Assembly: GCF_001613085.1 (NCBI RefSeq)
Contig: NZ_BDBR01000035.1
Span: forward strand, 1-64,000
Direction: 5' to 3'
Length of the DNA stretch: 64,000 nucleotides
Source of the DNA: Nocardia salmonicida NBRC 13393
GTDB lineage: Bacteria > Actinomycetota > Actinomycetes > Mycobacteriales > Mycobacteriaceae
In this document: positions 16,542 through 25,809 of the stretch, piece after piece
How positions within the stretch are numbered: the stretch's first letter is position 1
How the letters are laid out: every line of letters begins with the position of its first letter
The notes under the pieces: model-generated
Seen by the model: the letters and a program-made list of their open reading frames with translations, nothing else
What the model was told of the DNA's origin: nothing
The model's database searches: none
Made by a program: the position numbers and the translations under genes

Positions 16542-17987
16542 ATGTCGACCTCTACCGCGCGTGCGCACATCGGTGTGACCGGCCTGGCCGTGATGGGCAG
16601 CAATATTGCCCGTAACTTCGCCAAGCACGGGTACACCGTCGCGCTGCACAACCGTTCCGTCGCCAAAACCGACGCGCTGCTCGCCGAGCACGGCGGTGAC
16701 GGCGATTTCGTCCGCACCGAGACCGTCGAGGAGTTCGTCGCGGCGCTGGAGAAGCCGCGGCGAGTGTTGATCATGGTCAAGGCGGGCGAGGCGACCGACA
16801 CCGTCATCGCCGAACTCGCCGACGCGATGGAGCCGGGCGACATCATCATCGACGGCGGCAACGCCCTCTACACCGATACGATTCGGCGCGAGGCCGCCCT
16901 GCGCGAACGCGGCCTCAACTTCGTCGGGGCGGGCATCTCGGGCGGTGAGGAGGGCGCGCTCAACGGTCCCGCGATCATGCCGGGCGGACCGAAGGAGTCC
17001 TACGAGTCGCTCGGCCCGCTGCTGGAGTCGATCGCCGCGCAGGTCGACGGCACCCCGTGCTGCACCCACATCGGCCCCGACGGTTCCGGGCACTTCGTCA
17101 AGATGGTGCACAACGGCATCGAATACGCCGACATGCAGTTGATCGGCGAGGCCTACCACCTGTTCCGCGACGCGCTCGGTTTCGACGCCAAGCAGATCGC
17201 GGACGTGTTCACGCAGTGGAACTCCGGGGATCTGGAGAGCTACCTGGTCGAGATCACCGCCGAGGTGCTCGCCCAGACCGACGCGAAGACCGGCAAGCCG
17301 CTGGTCGATGTCATCGTCGACGCCGCCGAGCAGAAGGGCACCGGTCGCTGGACGGTCAAGTCCGCGCTCGATCTCGGTGTTCCGGTGACCGGCATCGCTG
17401 AGGCGGTTTTCGCCAGGGCGCTGTCGGGCTCGCGCGCTCAGCGCAAAGCCGCGGTGGGACTCGCATCGGGCACCCTCGCCGACAAGCCCACCGATGTCGA
17501 GCAGTTCACCGAGGACATCCGGCAGGCGCTGTACGCCTCCAAGGTCGTCGCCTACGCACAGGGCTTCGACCAGATCGCCGCGGGCAGCGCCGAGTACGAC
17601 TGGGATCTGCACCCCGGTGACCTGGCCACGATCTGGCGCGGCGGCTGCATCATCCGCGCCCGCTTCCTGAACCGGATCAAGGACGCCTACGAGCAGGACC
17701 CCGCCCTGCCGAGCCTGATCCTGGCACCGTATTTCCGCGAGGCGATCGAGACGGCCATCGACAGCTGGCGGCGCGTGGTCTCCACCGCCACCCTGCTCGG
17801 GATTCCGGTCCCGGCGTTCGCGTCCTCGCTGTCCTATTACGACGCACTGCGCGCGGAGCGGCTGCCGGCCGCGCTGACCCAGGGCCAGCGCGACTTCTTC
17901 GGCGCGCATACCTACGAGCGCGTGGACGCAGAGGGCAAATTCCACACGCTGTGGAGCGGTGACCGCAGCGAAGTGGTCGCGGACTGA
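16542..17987 (+). CDS. gndA: 6-phosphogluconate dehydrogenase, decarboxylating
   Basis: The start is the ATG at 16542, giving 481 residues beginning MSTSTARAHIGVTGLAVMGS; the longer open frame back to 15603 is antisense to tenA. The nucleotide-binding loop is GLAVMGSNIARN. The substrate and catalytic segments are FVGAGISGGEEGA and GSGHFVKMVHNGIEY (Lys and Asn-Gly). The C-terminal all-helical domain is complete. The enzyme oxidises 6-phosphogluconate to ribulose 5-phosphate in the pentose phosphate pathway. Length matches the long homodimeric form, not the short actinobacterial GnD form. Confidence 0.96.
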   Translation: MSTSTARAHIGVTGLAVMGSNIARNFAKHGYTVALHNRSVAKTDALLAEHGGDGDFVRTETVEEFVAALEKPRRVLIMVKAGEATDTVIAELADAMEPGDIIIDGGNALYTDTIRREAALRERGLNFVGAGISGGEEGALNGPAIMPGGPKESYESLGPLLESIAAQVDGTPCCTHIGPDGSGHFVKMVHNGIEYADMQLIGEAYHLFRDALGFDAKQIADVFTQWNSGDLESYLVEITAEVLAQTDAKTGKPLVDVIVDAAEQKGTGRWTVKSALDLGVPVTGIAEAVFARALSGSRAQRKAAVGLASGTLADKPTDVEQFTEDIRQALYASKVVAYAQGFDQIAAGSAEYDWDLHPGDLATIWRGGCIIRARFLNRIKDAYEQDPALPSLILAPYFREAIETAIDSWRRVVSTATLLGIPVPAFASSLSYYDALRAERLPAALTQGQRDFFGAHTYERVDAEGKFHTLWSGDRSEVVAD

Positions 17988-18028
17988 GCTCTCACCAGGG
18001 TGCGGTGAGGGACTGACGGTGAACCTGT

Positions 18029-18067
18029 CCCGTACCGCTGTGCGGAGCAACCGCGCAGTGGTACGGG
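18029..18067 (+). terminator. Hairpin after gndA
   Basis: Arms 18029-18045 and 18051-18067 are 17 bases each with two G-U wobbles and a 5-base loop. It lies 42 bases after the gndA stop. Confidence 0.7.
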
Positions 18068-18234
18068 CAGTGGAACTGGATGCCCAAACCGAATTAGGGA
18101 TTGCACGTCTATTGATTCGCGTGCGGCCAGCGATTTGAAATCTCGACTGCTGAATGAACTAATTGAGACAGTGTTCAGCGGAAACATTTTCCTGAGGATT
18201 GCCGACGACCGCTGCGGGTGTGGGAGATAATGCA

Positions 18235-18930
18235 GTGGTGAGTACCGAGAGCATCCAGACCAGCGCTCGCCCGAAGCGTCGCAACGGGCCCCGACTTCCG
18301 CCGGACGAGCGTAGAACGCAGCTGCTCGACGCCGCGCTCCGTGTCGTCGGCGATGCCGGACTCGCGAATTTGACCATGCAGGCGGTTGCCAAGGAAGCCG
18401 GCGTGGCCAAGCCGGTGCTGTACGCGATGTACCCCACCGCGCCGGAGCTGATGGCGCACCTGCTGCACCGCGAACACGCACGGGGAATGGGTCAGGTCTC
18501 CGCTGCTATGCCTCGTGACCTGCAAGAATCCGACCCTGATCGCGAGTACGTCGCGGCCGTGATGGCGTTTCTCGAATCCGTCGCCGCCGCACCGACCCGC
18601 TGGCGCCTGATCCTGCTGCACAGCGACGGTGCGCCGACCGACTATCGCGAACTGCTCGGCGCGGCCCGCGACAAGCTCCTCGACCAGTGTGTCGATCTGC
18701 TGACCGCGGGTTTCGCTGTGCGCGGTGGCCCGCACGAGGTCGATGTCGAATTGATCGCCCACGTCATGCTCGGGTTCACCGAAGTACTGGGACGAATGGT
18801 GCTGTCGGATCCGCAACGCTTTCCGCCCGAACGTTTACGCCCCACTGTCCGGTCCATGATCCGGACGTTGCCGGACAGGCCGGGAGCCGAATTATCCGGG
18901 GATACGGACAGCGATGATCAGCCCGATTGA
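18235..18930 (+). CDS. TetR family transcriptional regulator, candidate regulator of the mce/MpaB cluster
   Basis: GGAG at 18223-18226 suits the adjacent GTG codons at 18235 and 18238; either gives about 230 residues. The DNA-binding domain is RRTQLLDAALRVVGDAGLAN then MQAVAKEAGVAKPVLYAMYP. The C-terminal ligand domain is of the actinobacterial TetR_C type. It is divergent from nothing but lies directly upstream, in convergent orientation, of the MpaB-oxygenase and mce cluster. Two genes of that cluster share a palindrome a TetR dimer could bind. That assignment is inference. Confidence 0.85.
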   Translation: MVSTESIQTSARPKRRNGPRLPPDERRTQLLDAALRVVGDAGLANLTMQAVAKEAGVAKPVLYAMYPTAPELMAHLLHREHARGMGQVSAAMPRDLQESDPDREYVAAVMAFLESVAAAPTRWRLILLHSDGAPTDYRELLGAARDKLLDQCVDLLTAGFAVRGGPHEVDVELIAHVMLGFTEVLGRMVLSDPQRFPPERLRPTVRSMIRTLPDRPGAELSGDTDSDDQPD

Positions 18931-18944
18931 GTGTGAGGTCGAGA

Positions 18945-18992
18945 AGCCGGTAAATCCGCTCACCGAACACAGGGTGAGCGGATTTACCGGCT
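18945..18992. terminator. Perfect 20-bp hairpin between convergent genes
   Basis: Bases 18945-18964 pair exactly with 18973-18992 over an 8-base loop. It separates the TetR gene from the minus-strand small membrane protein gene and can serve both. Confidence 0.82.
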
Positions 18993-18994
18993 GA

Positions 18995-19210
18995 CTAACG
19001 CAGTTCGATATCGGCGATAATCAGCACGGGCCAAGCGATTATCTGGCCGATCGCGGAGAACAATCGGTCGAGCCCGTGCAAGTCGCTCAGATGGCTGTCG
19101 TGGGTGATCAACCAGATCACACCGATCGCAACATAGGGAATGCCTCCTGCGATTGCCAGGTACATCATCTGACGGATACTGAGCCGGCGTTCCAGTAGCT
19201 TTGTCACCAT
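18995..19210 (-). CDS. Small membrane protein, 71 aa, hypothetical
   Basis: The protein has 71 residues with two hydrophobic segments, LAIAGGIPYVAIGVIWLI and LFSAIGQIIAWPVLIIADIE. The spacing of 20 bases to the upstream MpaB-family gene suggests co-transcription. No homologous family is recognised. Such small two-helix proteins are frequent near mce loci, but a link to transport is speculative. Confidence 0.65.
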   Translation of the reverse strand: MVTKLLERRLSIRQMMYLAIAGGIPYVAIGVIWLITHDSHLSDLHGLDRLFSAIGQIIAWPVLIIADIELR

Positions 19211-19230
19211 TGTCGTTCTCTATTCCGTTG

Positions 19231-20304
19231 TCAGGCGATGTCGCCGAGGATCGGTTGCGATTCGATGAGGCCCTCATCGGAGGGAGCGAGGCCGTTCGTC
19301 AACACGCGATCGCGTTGTTTCGCGCGAAGTGCGTGGTGGGCTTGCGCCGGGATGTCGTATCCATATTTCTTCTGAGCCTGCCGGGGCGTCGTCGTCACCG
19401 GATTGTTCGGCGTCAATTCGAGCAGCACCGGCGCCGCCACCGGCACCGTCGTCGGCGAGATCAGCTGCAGCAGGAGCAATTGCAGCCGAGTGTTGAAGCT
19501 GACCACTGTCATCGCCGCGCTCAGCCAGGGCAGGACGAGAAGATCGAGAACGCGTCCGGTCGGCAGTCCGGCCATTTCCCGCATCCAGCGCGGCATCGTG
19601 GCCAGTGTTCCGCGTCGCAGGAATGCCGCGACGACTATGAACAGCGGTCGCAGCACGAGCGGCATCGGCGGCAGCATCACCTCGGCGTCGAGGAGATGAT
19701 TCATCGCCTTCTTCGCGATATCGGATCCGATGAGTTGCGGGCGCATGCGTTCGAAGTACTGCGCCACGCCTTCGCGAGTACGGGGAACATCTGCGGGATC
19801 GCAGGTTTGGAGTTCGGCTGCCCGGGCGCATTCGTGCCAGTATCGGGACTCGTCGTCGGCGCTGAGCCGCCCCGGTCCGTACTTCTCGTAGGCGATCAGC
19901 AGGGAGTGCCAGGCGGTGAGGTGAATCCACAACTGTGACTGCGGGTCATTCGCGTCGTAGTACTTCCCGGTCACCGGATCGATTCCCACGGCCTTGGAAT
20001 GGATCTTGACCAGGATGTCGGCCGCGCTGGTCGTCGACCGACTGTCGGCGAACATCACCATGGCGAAATAGCGCAGCGTGCGGTCGTAGCGAGTGCGGGG
20101 GCGGCTGTAGATCGCACCGGTGGTGTCCACGGCCGCGATCAGTGCGGGGTCGAGTTCCTCGATGACGACTGCTCGCTGGAAGCCGATGGTCAACCCGGTC
20201 GGGTAACTCCATACCCGCCAGGCGACGGAGTCGGGTCCGAAGAATCCGTAGTCCTCGGCCGGCGTGACCTCCGGTAGCGACAACCATGCGCGTAATGCTG
20301 CCAT
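19231..20304 (-). CDS. Oxygenase MpaB family protein (DUF2236)
   Basis: The protein has 357 residues. DUF2236 features are present: GPDSVAWRVWSYPTGLTIGF near residue 25, the YDRTLRYFAMVMFAD segment, HSKAVGI, and the conserved LWIHLTAWHSLLIAYEKYG with the His pair thought to bind haem in latex-clearing and MpaB-type oxygenases. The C-terminal part has hydrophobic stretches. In actinobacteria these enzymes are often found with lipid or terpenoid catabolism. An operator-like palindrome shared with the mce operon lies upstream. Confidence 0.87.
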   Translation of the reverse strand: MAALRAWLSLPEVTPAEDYGFFGPDSVAWRVWSYPTGLTIGFQRAVVIEELDPALIAAVDTTGAIYSRPRTRYDRTLRYFAMVMFADSRSTTSAADILVKIHSKAVGIDPVTGKYYDANDPQSQLWIHLTAWHSLLIAYEKYGPGRLSADDESRYWHECARAAELQTCDPADVPRTREGVAQYFERMRPQLIGSDIAKKAMNHLLDAEVMLPPMPLVLRPLFIVVAAFLRRGTLATMPRWMREMAGLPTGRVLDLLVLPWLSAAMTVVSFNTRLQLLLLQLISPTTVPVAAPVLLELTPNNPVTTTPRQAQKKYGYDIPAQAHHALRAKQRDRVLTNGLAPSDEGLIESQPILGDIA

Positions 20305-20345
20305 GCGGTTCTCCCCATATTCTCTGCTGTCGGTCGCGAGCTATC

Positions 20346-20370
20346 AATATAATTACTACTCGCGCGTAGT
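20346..20370 (-). promoter_or_regulatory. Promoter and palindromic operator of the MpaB-family gene
   Basis: The minus strand reads ACTACGCGCGAGTAGT at 20370-20355, an ACTAC-N6-GTAGT palindrome, followed by a -10-like TATATT at 20351-20346. The start codon is 51 bases from the palindrome. Nearly the same arrangement precedes yrbE (30045-30073). Confidence 0.55.
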
Positions 20371-20500
20371 TTTCAAGTAAGACGATAGCAGTCCGTACCA
20401 CGGGCCGCTACGGTTCGCGCTGTGTTTTCGACCGAAATTCGGCTGTGATTGCCGAACGGGCGCGCCATTCCTCAACCGACAGAACATTTTCGGCAGGGGG

Positions 20501-20845
20501 TCAGGACCGCACGGCACTCATCGCGCGGGCGAGTAGCCACACGCAGATCGCGATGCCCATCGCCGCACAGGTCAGTAGCAGGACGGAAGTCACGGCGTAG
20601 GCGGCCCAGGTAGGCAGCACCTGTTCGAGCCCACGGACGAGGGCCGCCAGGGCGAATATTCCGCCGAGGATCGAGGTGACTGCCGCGATGGTCATGGCGA
20701 GCCCGGCGACGAGGGTCAGTCGCAGCCGTCCGGCCAGCGCGGTCGCCAGGCGTGCGCTCCGTCGCCGGTATCGGCGCGCGGTAGAGCTGTGCGACACACC
20801 GGCCAGGAGCGATTCGGTACGGGGAGAAGCGGTTCGGTCGGTCAT
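20501..20845 (-). CDS. Mce-associated small membrane protein, hypothetical
   Basis: The protein has 114 residues. A basic N-terminal region (RRYRRRSARLATALAG) precedes two membrane helices at about 45-68 and 80-107. It follows the Mam gene by 15 bases and is the last gene of the mce operon. No known family is identified; the position suggests an accessory of the Mce transporter. Confidence 0.65.
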   Translation of the reverse strand: MTDRTASPRTESLLAGVSHSSTARRYRRRSARLATALAGRLRLTLVAGLAMTIAAVTSILGGIFALAALVRGLEQVLPTWAAYAVTSVLLLTCAAMGIAICVWLLARAMSAVRS

Positions 20846-20860
20846 CGGGCATCCTCTCGA

Positions 20861-21412
20861 TCAGCGCGAAAGCGTCGGGGTGCTGACTTCGCTGACGAGC
20901 CAGCGGTCGAGGTCCTTGCGCAGCGACATGCTCACCGAGAGCTGTCCGGGAGCGGGCTCGCCCTTGGTGCCGAGGCTGGTGATGGTCTGATTGATGACGG
21001 CCACCGCCGTCGCGGACGTCTCGTCGGCGGACTCGATGGCGCAGGTGACGTTGCCGACCGTGGAGACCACCTGCCCCTGGGTGAGCACGTCGCGCAGATC
21101 CTTGCTGGTGGCATCGAATTCGGTCTTCCAGCTGCCGGTGGCGCCTGCCAGCACGGCGGCGAAATAGGTGTCGAGGTCCTTGGCGTCGTAGCGAGCCAGC
21201 GTCGGGGCGTAGGTGCAGGCCGCCGCGAGTGCGGAGTCGCGCGCCTGTTCACGGGCGCGGATGCGGTGGTTGTCCACGGCGAGGAAGGAAGCGGCGGCGA
21301 CAGCGGCGATCGTGATCATCGCGGCTGCCGGGACCACGAAGCGGCGCAGGGTAATTCGCCGAGGTTCCGTGGTCGGTTCGGTGGTCTCGGAGTGCGAGTC
21401 GTCGGTGGTCAT
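20861..21412 (-). CDS. Mce-associated membrane protein (Mam)
   Basis: The protein has 183 residues. One N-terminal membrane helix (FVVPAAAMITIAAVAAASFL) is followed by an extracytoplasmic domain that begins ARDSALAAACTYAPTLARYD. The helix plus NTF2-like domain is the usual Mam/OmamA architecture; related proteins stabilise Mce complexes in mycobacteria. Two cysteines (ACTYAP and VTCAIE) may form a disulfide. The ATG overlaps the out-of-frame stop of the shifted mceF frame by 4 bp. Confidence 0.85.
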   Translation of the reverse strand: MTTDDSHSETTEPTTEPRRITLRRFVVPAAAMITIAAVAAASFLAVDNHRIRAREQARDSALAAACTYAPTLARYDAKDLDTYFAAVLAGATGSWKTEFDATSKDLRDVLTQGQVVSTVGNVTCAIESADETSATAVAVINQTITSLGTKGEPAPGQLSVSMSLRKDLDRWLVSEVSTPTLSR

Positions 21413-21436
21413 GGATACGTCCTTCGGCGGTAGGAG

Positions 21437-22632
21437 TCAGTTGGCGGGCAAGGGGACGGAGAGCTCGTCGCCGGTGACGCCGGGAGGCGGGCCCGATCCG
21501 TTGTCGGGTCCGGCGGGGCGCGGCGCGTTGGCCGAGCCGCGGACCTGCAGCTCGGGATGGCTGGTGACGCAGTAGTTGTAGAGGCGGCCACGGCCGTCGG
21601 AGACCCCGGCGGGGGAGACCGGAATGGTCTCGTACTCGCAGGTGGGACGCGGCCAGATGTCCGCCATGGTGTGAAAGGCGTGTCGTGGGCCGGGACTCCG
21701 AGGGCGACCACACCGGCGCGCAGGGCGGGAAACAGTGCTGTCATGGCCGGGGTCCGCAATCGGGCCGCTCGGGTGATGGCGACGAAATTGGTCACCAGGC
21801 TGGTCAGCGGGTCGCTGGTCTCGGTGAGAACACCGCCGAGGGTGGCCAGCCTGCCCGGACCGTCGTCGAGAAGTTCGCGCACCTCGTTGTCGGCGGCGTT
21901 CATCTGGTCGAACAGCGCGCTCGACCCGCGGACCAGGGTGGCGAGGTCGGGCTGGGCATGCGCGGTGGTGTCGGCGATGACCCGCAGATTGCGAATCAGC
22001 TCGGTGGTCTGCGGGAGCAGACCGGTGAGGCCGGTCATCGCCTGGCTGAGACCGCTGATCACAGTGCGTAGCACATCGGGGCCGCCGAGCAGTGCGCGAT
22101 CGAGTTCGTCGACGATCACCGTGAGCCGATCCGGGTTCATCCCGGCGATGAGGGATCCGGTGTTGTCCAGGAACGAGTCGATGGTGACCGGGGTGCTCAC
22201 CTGGTCGGCAGCCACCGTCGCACCATCGGCCAGGTAGGGTCCCGCGCCGGTGGTCGGCCGGAAGTCGAGATACTGTTCGCCCGCTGCCGAAAGACGCCCG
22301 ATCGCAACCGGCGTTCCGACGGGAATGGTTGTGGCGCTGTCGATCTCGGCCTCGGCGAGGATGCCGACGCCGTCGAGCACGATCGCGCGTACCGCGCCCA
22401 CCCGCACCCCGCGCACGGTGACGTTGCTGTGCGGGAGCAGGCCGCCGGAGCTGTGGAGCTGGACCCGCACGGTGTAGGTCGTGTGCAGTGGCCGCATGCC
22501 GACGACGTCGACGGCGATGTAGCCGGATCCGATGACGAGCATCCCGATCATGCCGAGCATGGCCCCGGCTGTCTTGTGGTGTTCGGCCCAGCGTGCCAGC
22601 CGGACGACGAGGGTGGCGGCGCGCGGGATCAT
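21437..22632 (-). pseudogene. mceF: Mce family protein MceF, apparent -1 frameshift near 21677
   Basis: From the ATG at 22632 the frame codes a normal MceF: N-terminal membrane helix, MCE domain with VRGVRVGAVRAIVLDGVG, and a helical domain up to GVVALGVPAHDT. After that, the frame in use (to 21409) becomes a Ser/Pro/Arg/Thr-rich string unlike Mce proteins. The next frame instead continues FHTMADIWPRPTCEYETIPV and ends at 21437 with GDELSVPLPAN, the expected MceF tail. Adding one G in ACGCCTTTC restores one frame. Either mceF is mutated in this strain or a base was lost in sequencing. The preceding 320 residues would still be made. Confidence 0.85.
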
Positions 22633-23708
22633 CGAGGGCCTCCCTGCAGCCGGCCGAGCACCCGAGCCAGGACCTGGGCGAGGCTGCCGACGAACGCGGT
22701 GACGTCGGTGCCGTCGGGCAATCTGCTGCCCTCGGTGTCGGTGAGCGCGCCGATGTCCAGATACGAGATCCGCGCGGCGACAGCCAGACTCGACCCCTGC
22801 ATCGACGTCCGCGCCACCGGGCCCAGCGTGTTGAGCCTGTCCAGCGTGGTGCCCAAGTTGTCCCCCATCCGAGTGAATCCGGTCATCAATGCCTGCACGC
22901 TGTCGAACAGGCTGAGGAATTCGGGACCGGTGGTCGAGGTGAAGTCGCCGAGCGCGGCGGTCACCGTGGACACCTTCGTCGTGAGATCGGTGATGGCGCG
23001 GTTGTTCTCGGCGATCACGGCGATCAGATCAGGGAAGGTATCGGCCGCCTGGCCGAGTTCGGCCTTGCGGGCGCGCAGAGTGGAGGCGAGCCCGTCCAGT
23101 CCGTGCAAGACCGAATCGATCTGCCCGGTGCGCTGATTCAACGCGCCCAGCGTCGCGGTGAGCTCGGTGAGCAGGTGCGACAGCTGTGGCCCGCGTCCGC
23201 CGACGATCGCGTTCAGTTCGGAGGTGATGCGGGCGACCTGGTTCATCGCACCGCCGTCGAGCAACATCGACATCGCCATCATCAGCTCTTCGACCGACGC
23301 GCCCGCCGACGTGTGCTCGCGGTCGATGACATCACCGTCGGCGAGCAATGGAGTCCCTGGCCGGTGCTCCGGCAGCACGATGGCGACGTGGATATCGCCC
23401 AACGGGGTCGGTTGCCGCAATTCGGTACGGGTGCCCCGCGGTAGCGCGATATCGCGGCGCACCTCGAGCTCGACATCGGCGAGGAAGTTCGTCGTATCGA
23501 TCTTGGTAACGACCCCGACGTCGGTGCCGCCGATCTTGACCCTGGCCCGTTCGGGCAGATTGAGCGCGTTGTCGAACACCGCGTGCAAGCGGTAGGACGG
23601 CCCGTCGACACCGGGGCGCGGCAACGGGACATTGTCGACGGTGACCGTGCACGAGCACACGCTGAGCGCGGCCAGCGCGGTGACAGTGAGGCGGGCGGCT
23701 CTGCTCAT
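22629..23708 (-). CDS. mceE: Mce family lipoprotein (MceE position)
   Basis: The ATG at 23708 forms ATGA with the stop of the previous gene, giving 359 residues. A signal peptide ends LAALSVCSCTVTV, a probable lipobox. The MCE domain includes ARVKIGGTDVGVVTKIDTTN, and a long helical domain follows (for example LLTELTATLGALNQRTGQID). In Mce1 and Mce4 the fifth protein is the lipoprotein of the hexameric substrate tunnel. Overlaps of 4 bp at both ends show tight coupling. Confidence 0.9.
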   Translation of the reverse strand: MSRAARLTVTALAALSVCSCTVTVDNVPLPRPGVDGPSYRLHAVFDNALNLPERARVKIGGTDVGVVTKIDTTNFLADVELEVRRDIALPRGTRTELRQPTPLGDIHVAIVLPEHRPGTPLLADGDVIDREHTSAGASVEELMMAMSMLLDGGAMNQVARITSELNAIVGGRGPQLSHLLTELTATLGALNQRTGQIDSVLHGLDGLASTLRARKAELGQAADTFPDLIAVIAENNRAITDLTTKVSTVTAALGDFTSTTGPEFLSLFDSVQALMTGFTRMGDNLGTTLDRLNTLGPVARTSMQGSSLAVAARISYLDIGALTDTEGSRLPDGTDVTAFVGSLAQVLARVLGRLQGGPR

Positions 23709-24778
23709 TCGGACAGTCCGAGGAGCGCGGCGGTCAGACCGAAGTCCGGACCGAAGTCCATGAGTTTGCCCGTCCGGCAGCCGTCGGCGCGCAACGCGAC
23801 CCGCGCACACAGCAGCGACAGAGTCTCGTTGTCCAGCAACGTTTTATCGGTGAGCAGGTGGAGCCGCAGCGCCTGCTGGTCGGTGCTGACCGCGCGGGCG
23901 AAGTTGTCGGCCATCAACGGCGTCACATCGACGATCTCGGTGAGGCCGCGTGCGTTGTCGCGCATCTGGCCGGTGATGGTGACCAGACGGCTCACCGCGT
24001 CGGTGAGCGGCGCGCGATTCTCGGCCAACACCGTCGAGGTGTTGGCGATGAAGTCGTTGACCTGGGTGAGTACCGCGGCCAAGCCCGGCGCCTGTTCGGC
24101 GAGCAGGGCGACGAGTTCGGTGAGTCGGCCGCTGAAGTCGCGGACCGTCTGGTCGTTCCCGGCGATCATCGTGGTGAGCTCGTTGAGTTCGACGATGGTG
24201 CGCGAGATCTGGTCGCGATTGGCCAGCGACACCTCGAACGTCGTGGAGAGGGCGTCGAGAGTTTCGCGAATTCGGTCACCGTTGCCGTCGAGCATCGGAA
24301 ACAGCACCCGGCTGGCCATCGGGCCGTTCGCGTTGTCGCCCTTCAGCGCCTCGCCGAGTTGTTCGAAATTTCGCAGAATGCGATCGAGCTCCACCGGAGT
24401 CCTGGTGTGCGCCAACGGTATGTGGGCGCCGTCGGCGAGTGTGGGCCCTTCGCCGGTATAGGTGGGAGTCAATTCGACGTGACGGTTGGTGATGAGCTGA
24501 GGGGAGACCAGGGCGGCCATGACGTTCGCGGGCAGCTCGACGCCCGGCTCGATGGTCATCGCGACCTCGACGAAGGCGCCCTTGGGCTCGATCGCGTCGA
24601 CTCGCCCGATCGGGACTCCGAGGACCGACACGTCATTGCCGACGAAAAGACCCGCGGCGCCTTCGAAGTCCGCGGTGAGGTGGACGGCATCGGGGCGAAG
24701 CGACACCGGGATCGACGAACAGCCCGCCCCGACGCCGGTGATGATCACCAGTGCGAGGCATTGCGCCAACCTGCGCAT
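23705..24778 (-). CDS. mceD: Mce family protein (MceD position) with a lipobox-like Cys
   Basis: The ATG at 24778 overlaps the previous stop by one base, giving 357 residues. The N-terminus LALVIITGVGAGCSSIPVSL has a good lipobox (GAGC), unusual because only the fifth Mce protein is normally a lipoprotein. The MCE domain follows (GLFVGNDVSVLGVPIGRVDA), then the typical coiled helical region. It ends DFGPDFGLTAALLGLSE. Alternatively the order of D- and E-type genes may differ here. Confidence 0.9.
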   Translation of the reverse strand: MRRLAQCLALVIITGVGAGCSSIPVSLRPDAVHLTADFEGAAGLFVGNDVSVLGVPIGRVDAIEPKGAFVEVAMTIEPGVELPANVMAALVSPQLITNRHVELTPTYTGEGPTLADGAHIPLAHTRTPVELDRILRNFEQLGEALKGDNANGPMASRVLFPMLDGNGDRIRETLDALSTTFEVSLANRDQISRTIVELNELTTMIAGNDQTVRDFSGRLTELVALLAEQAPGLAAVLTQVNDFIANTSTVLAENRAPLTDAVSRLVTITGQMRDNARGLTEIVDVTPLMADNFARAVSTDQQALRLHLLTDKTLLDNETLSLLCARVALRADGCRTGKLMDFGPDFGLTAALLGLSE

Positions 24779-25809
24779 TATTTGCACCCTTCTACCGCGT
24801 CGGCCAGGCACAGCCAGTTGTCCGGGAACAGCCACGGCATGTAGATGTCGCCGTAGGGTCCCTGGGCGAACGAGTTGTTGAATTGGCGGACCGCCACCGG
24901 CATCACCTGATACAGCGCGTCGAGGTGCTCGCGATTCTTTTCCAGACCCTGCGACATGGTGTTCAGGTTGTGGATGAGCGGGCCGAGTCTGCCGCCGTCG
25001 TCGATGCCCATGTCCTGCAGGATCTTCGAAGCTGCGGCGATGTTGTCGAGTAGCTCTCTGATCAGATCGCGACGCCGGACGACGGAGTCGCCGATCGCCT
25101 GACCATTGGTCAGCAACACCAGCACACTGTTCTGGTTGTCGGAAATCAGCCCGGAGACCTGATCCATGCTGCCCAGCAGTTGATCCACCTCGTCGCGCCG
25201 CGAGGCGATCACCTTGGCCAGCGCGCCGACGCTGTCGAGCGCCTGGGCGGTGAGCGCCGGTGAATCGCCCAGCTGGGTGCTCACCGCGTCCAGGCCGGCG
25301 CGCAACGCGTTCGGATCGAGCCGTTCGAGATGCTCGAAGGAATTGCGATATTTCGGATCGTTCACGACTTTGGCCAGGTTGTAGGGAACGGTGGTGGCCG
25401 ACAACGGGATTCGGGAACCAGGCAGGTGCCCCTCGGCCCCCGGATCGAGTTCGACGTGCATCTTGCCGAGAATGGTCGACATCTTGATCGCCGCTTTCGC
25501 GTCGTGACCCACGGAGAGGTCGGGCCGCACACTCATCGTGACCAGGACACGATCCCGCTCGAGCCGCACGGCGGTGACCGTGCCGACTTCGATCCCGGCC
25601 ACGTCGACGCTGTTGCCTGTCCGCAGGCCCGCGGCCTGGGCGAATTCCGCGTGGACGGTGTCCTCACCGAGGTGGGCGCGCGAGAGTATCCCGGATCCGA
25701 GAACGAGCACGATCACCGTGACCCCCGCCGCGATGCCGAGGGCGAAGTACCGGTTGCGGAACGCGTCGAGCAGGGTCGTGCGGCCAAGGGAGAACAGGAA
25801 TGTGATCAT
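24778..25809 (-). CDS. mceC: Mce family protein MceC
   Basis: The ATG at 25809 forms ATGA with the mceB stop; the product has 343 residues. A single N-terminal membrane helix (YFALGIAAGVTVIVLVLGSG) anchors it. The MCE domain reads GLRTGNSVDVAGIEVGTVTA. The extended helical domain ends with LFPDNWLCLADAVEGCK, with two cysteines at the tail. It is one of six subunits that form the lipid-conducting channel across the envelope. Confidence 0.92.
   Translation of the reverse strand: MITFLFSLGRTTLLDAFRNRYFALGIAAGVTVIVLVLGSGILSRAHLGEDTVHAEFAQAAGLRTGNSVDVAGIEVGTVTAVRLERDRVLVTMSVRPDLSVGHDAKAAIKMSTILGKMHVELDPGAEGHLPGSRIPLSATTVPYNLAKVVNDPKYRNSFEHLERLDPNALRAGLDAVSTQLGDSPALTAQALDSVGALAKVIASRRDEVDQLLGSMDQVSGLISDNQNSVLVLLTNGQAIGDSVVRRRDLIRELLDNIAAASKILQDMGIDDGGRLGPLIHNLNTMSQGLEKNREHLDALYQVMPVAVRQFNNSFAQGPYGDIYMPWLFPDNWLCLADAVEGCK

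Noticed and set aside
18149..18179. TetR autoregulatory operator (GCTGAA...TTCAGC)
   Set aside because: The half sites are 19 bases apart and unlike the shared ACTAC palindrome, so it is too weak to list as a feature.
20355..20370. CRISPR or tandem repeat array
   Set aside because: Only single palindromes were found; no evenly spaced repeat array is visible anywhere in the window.
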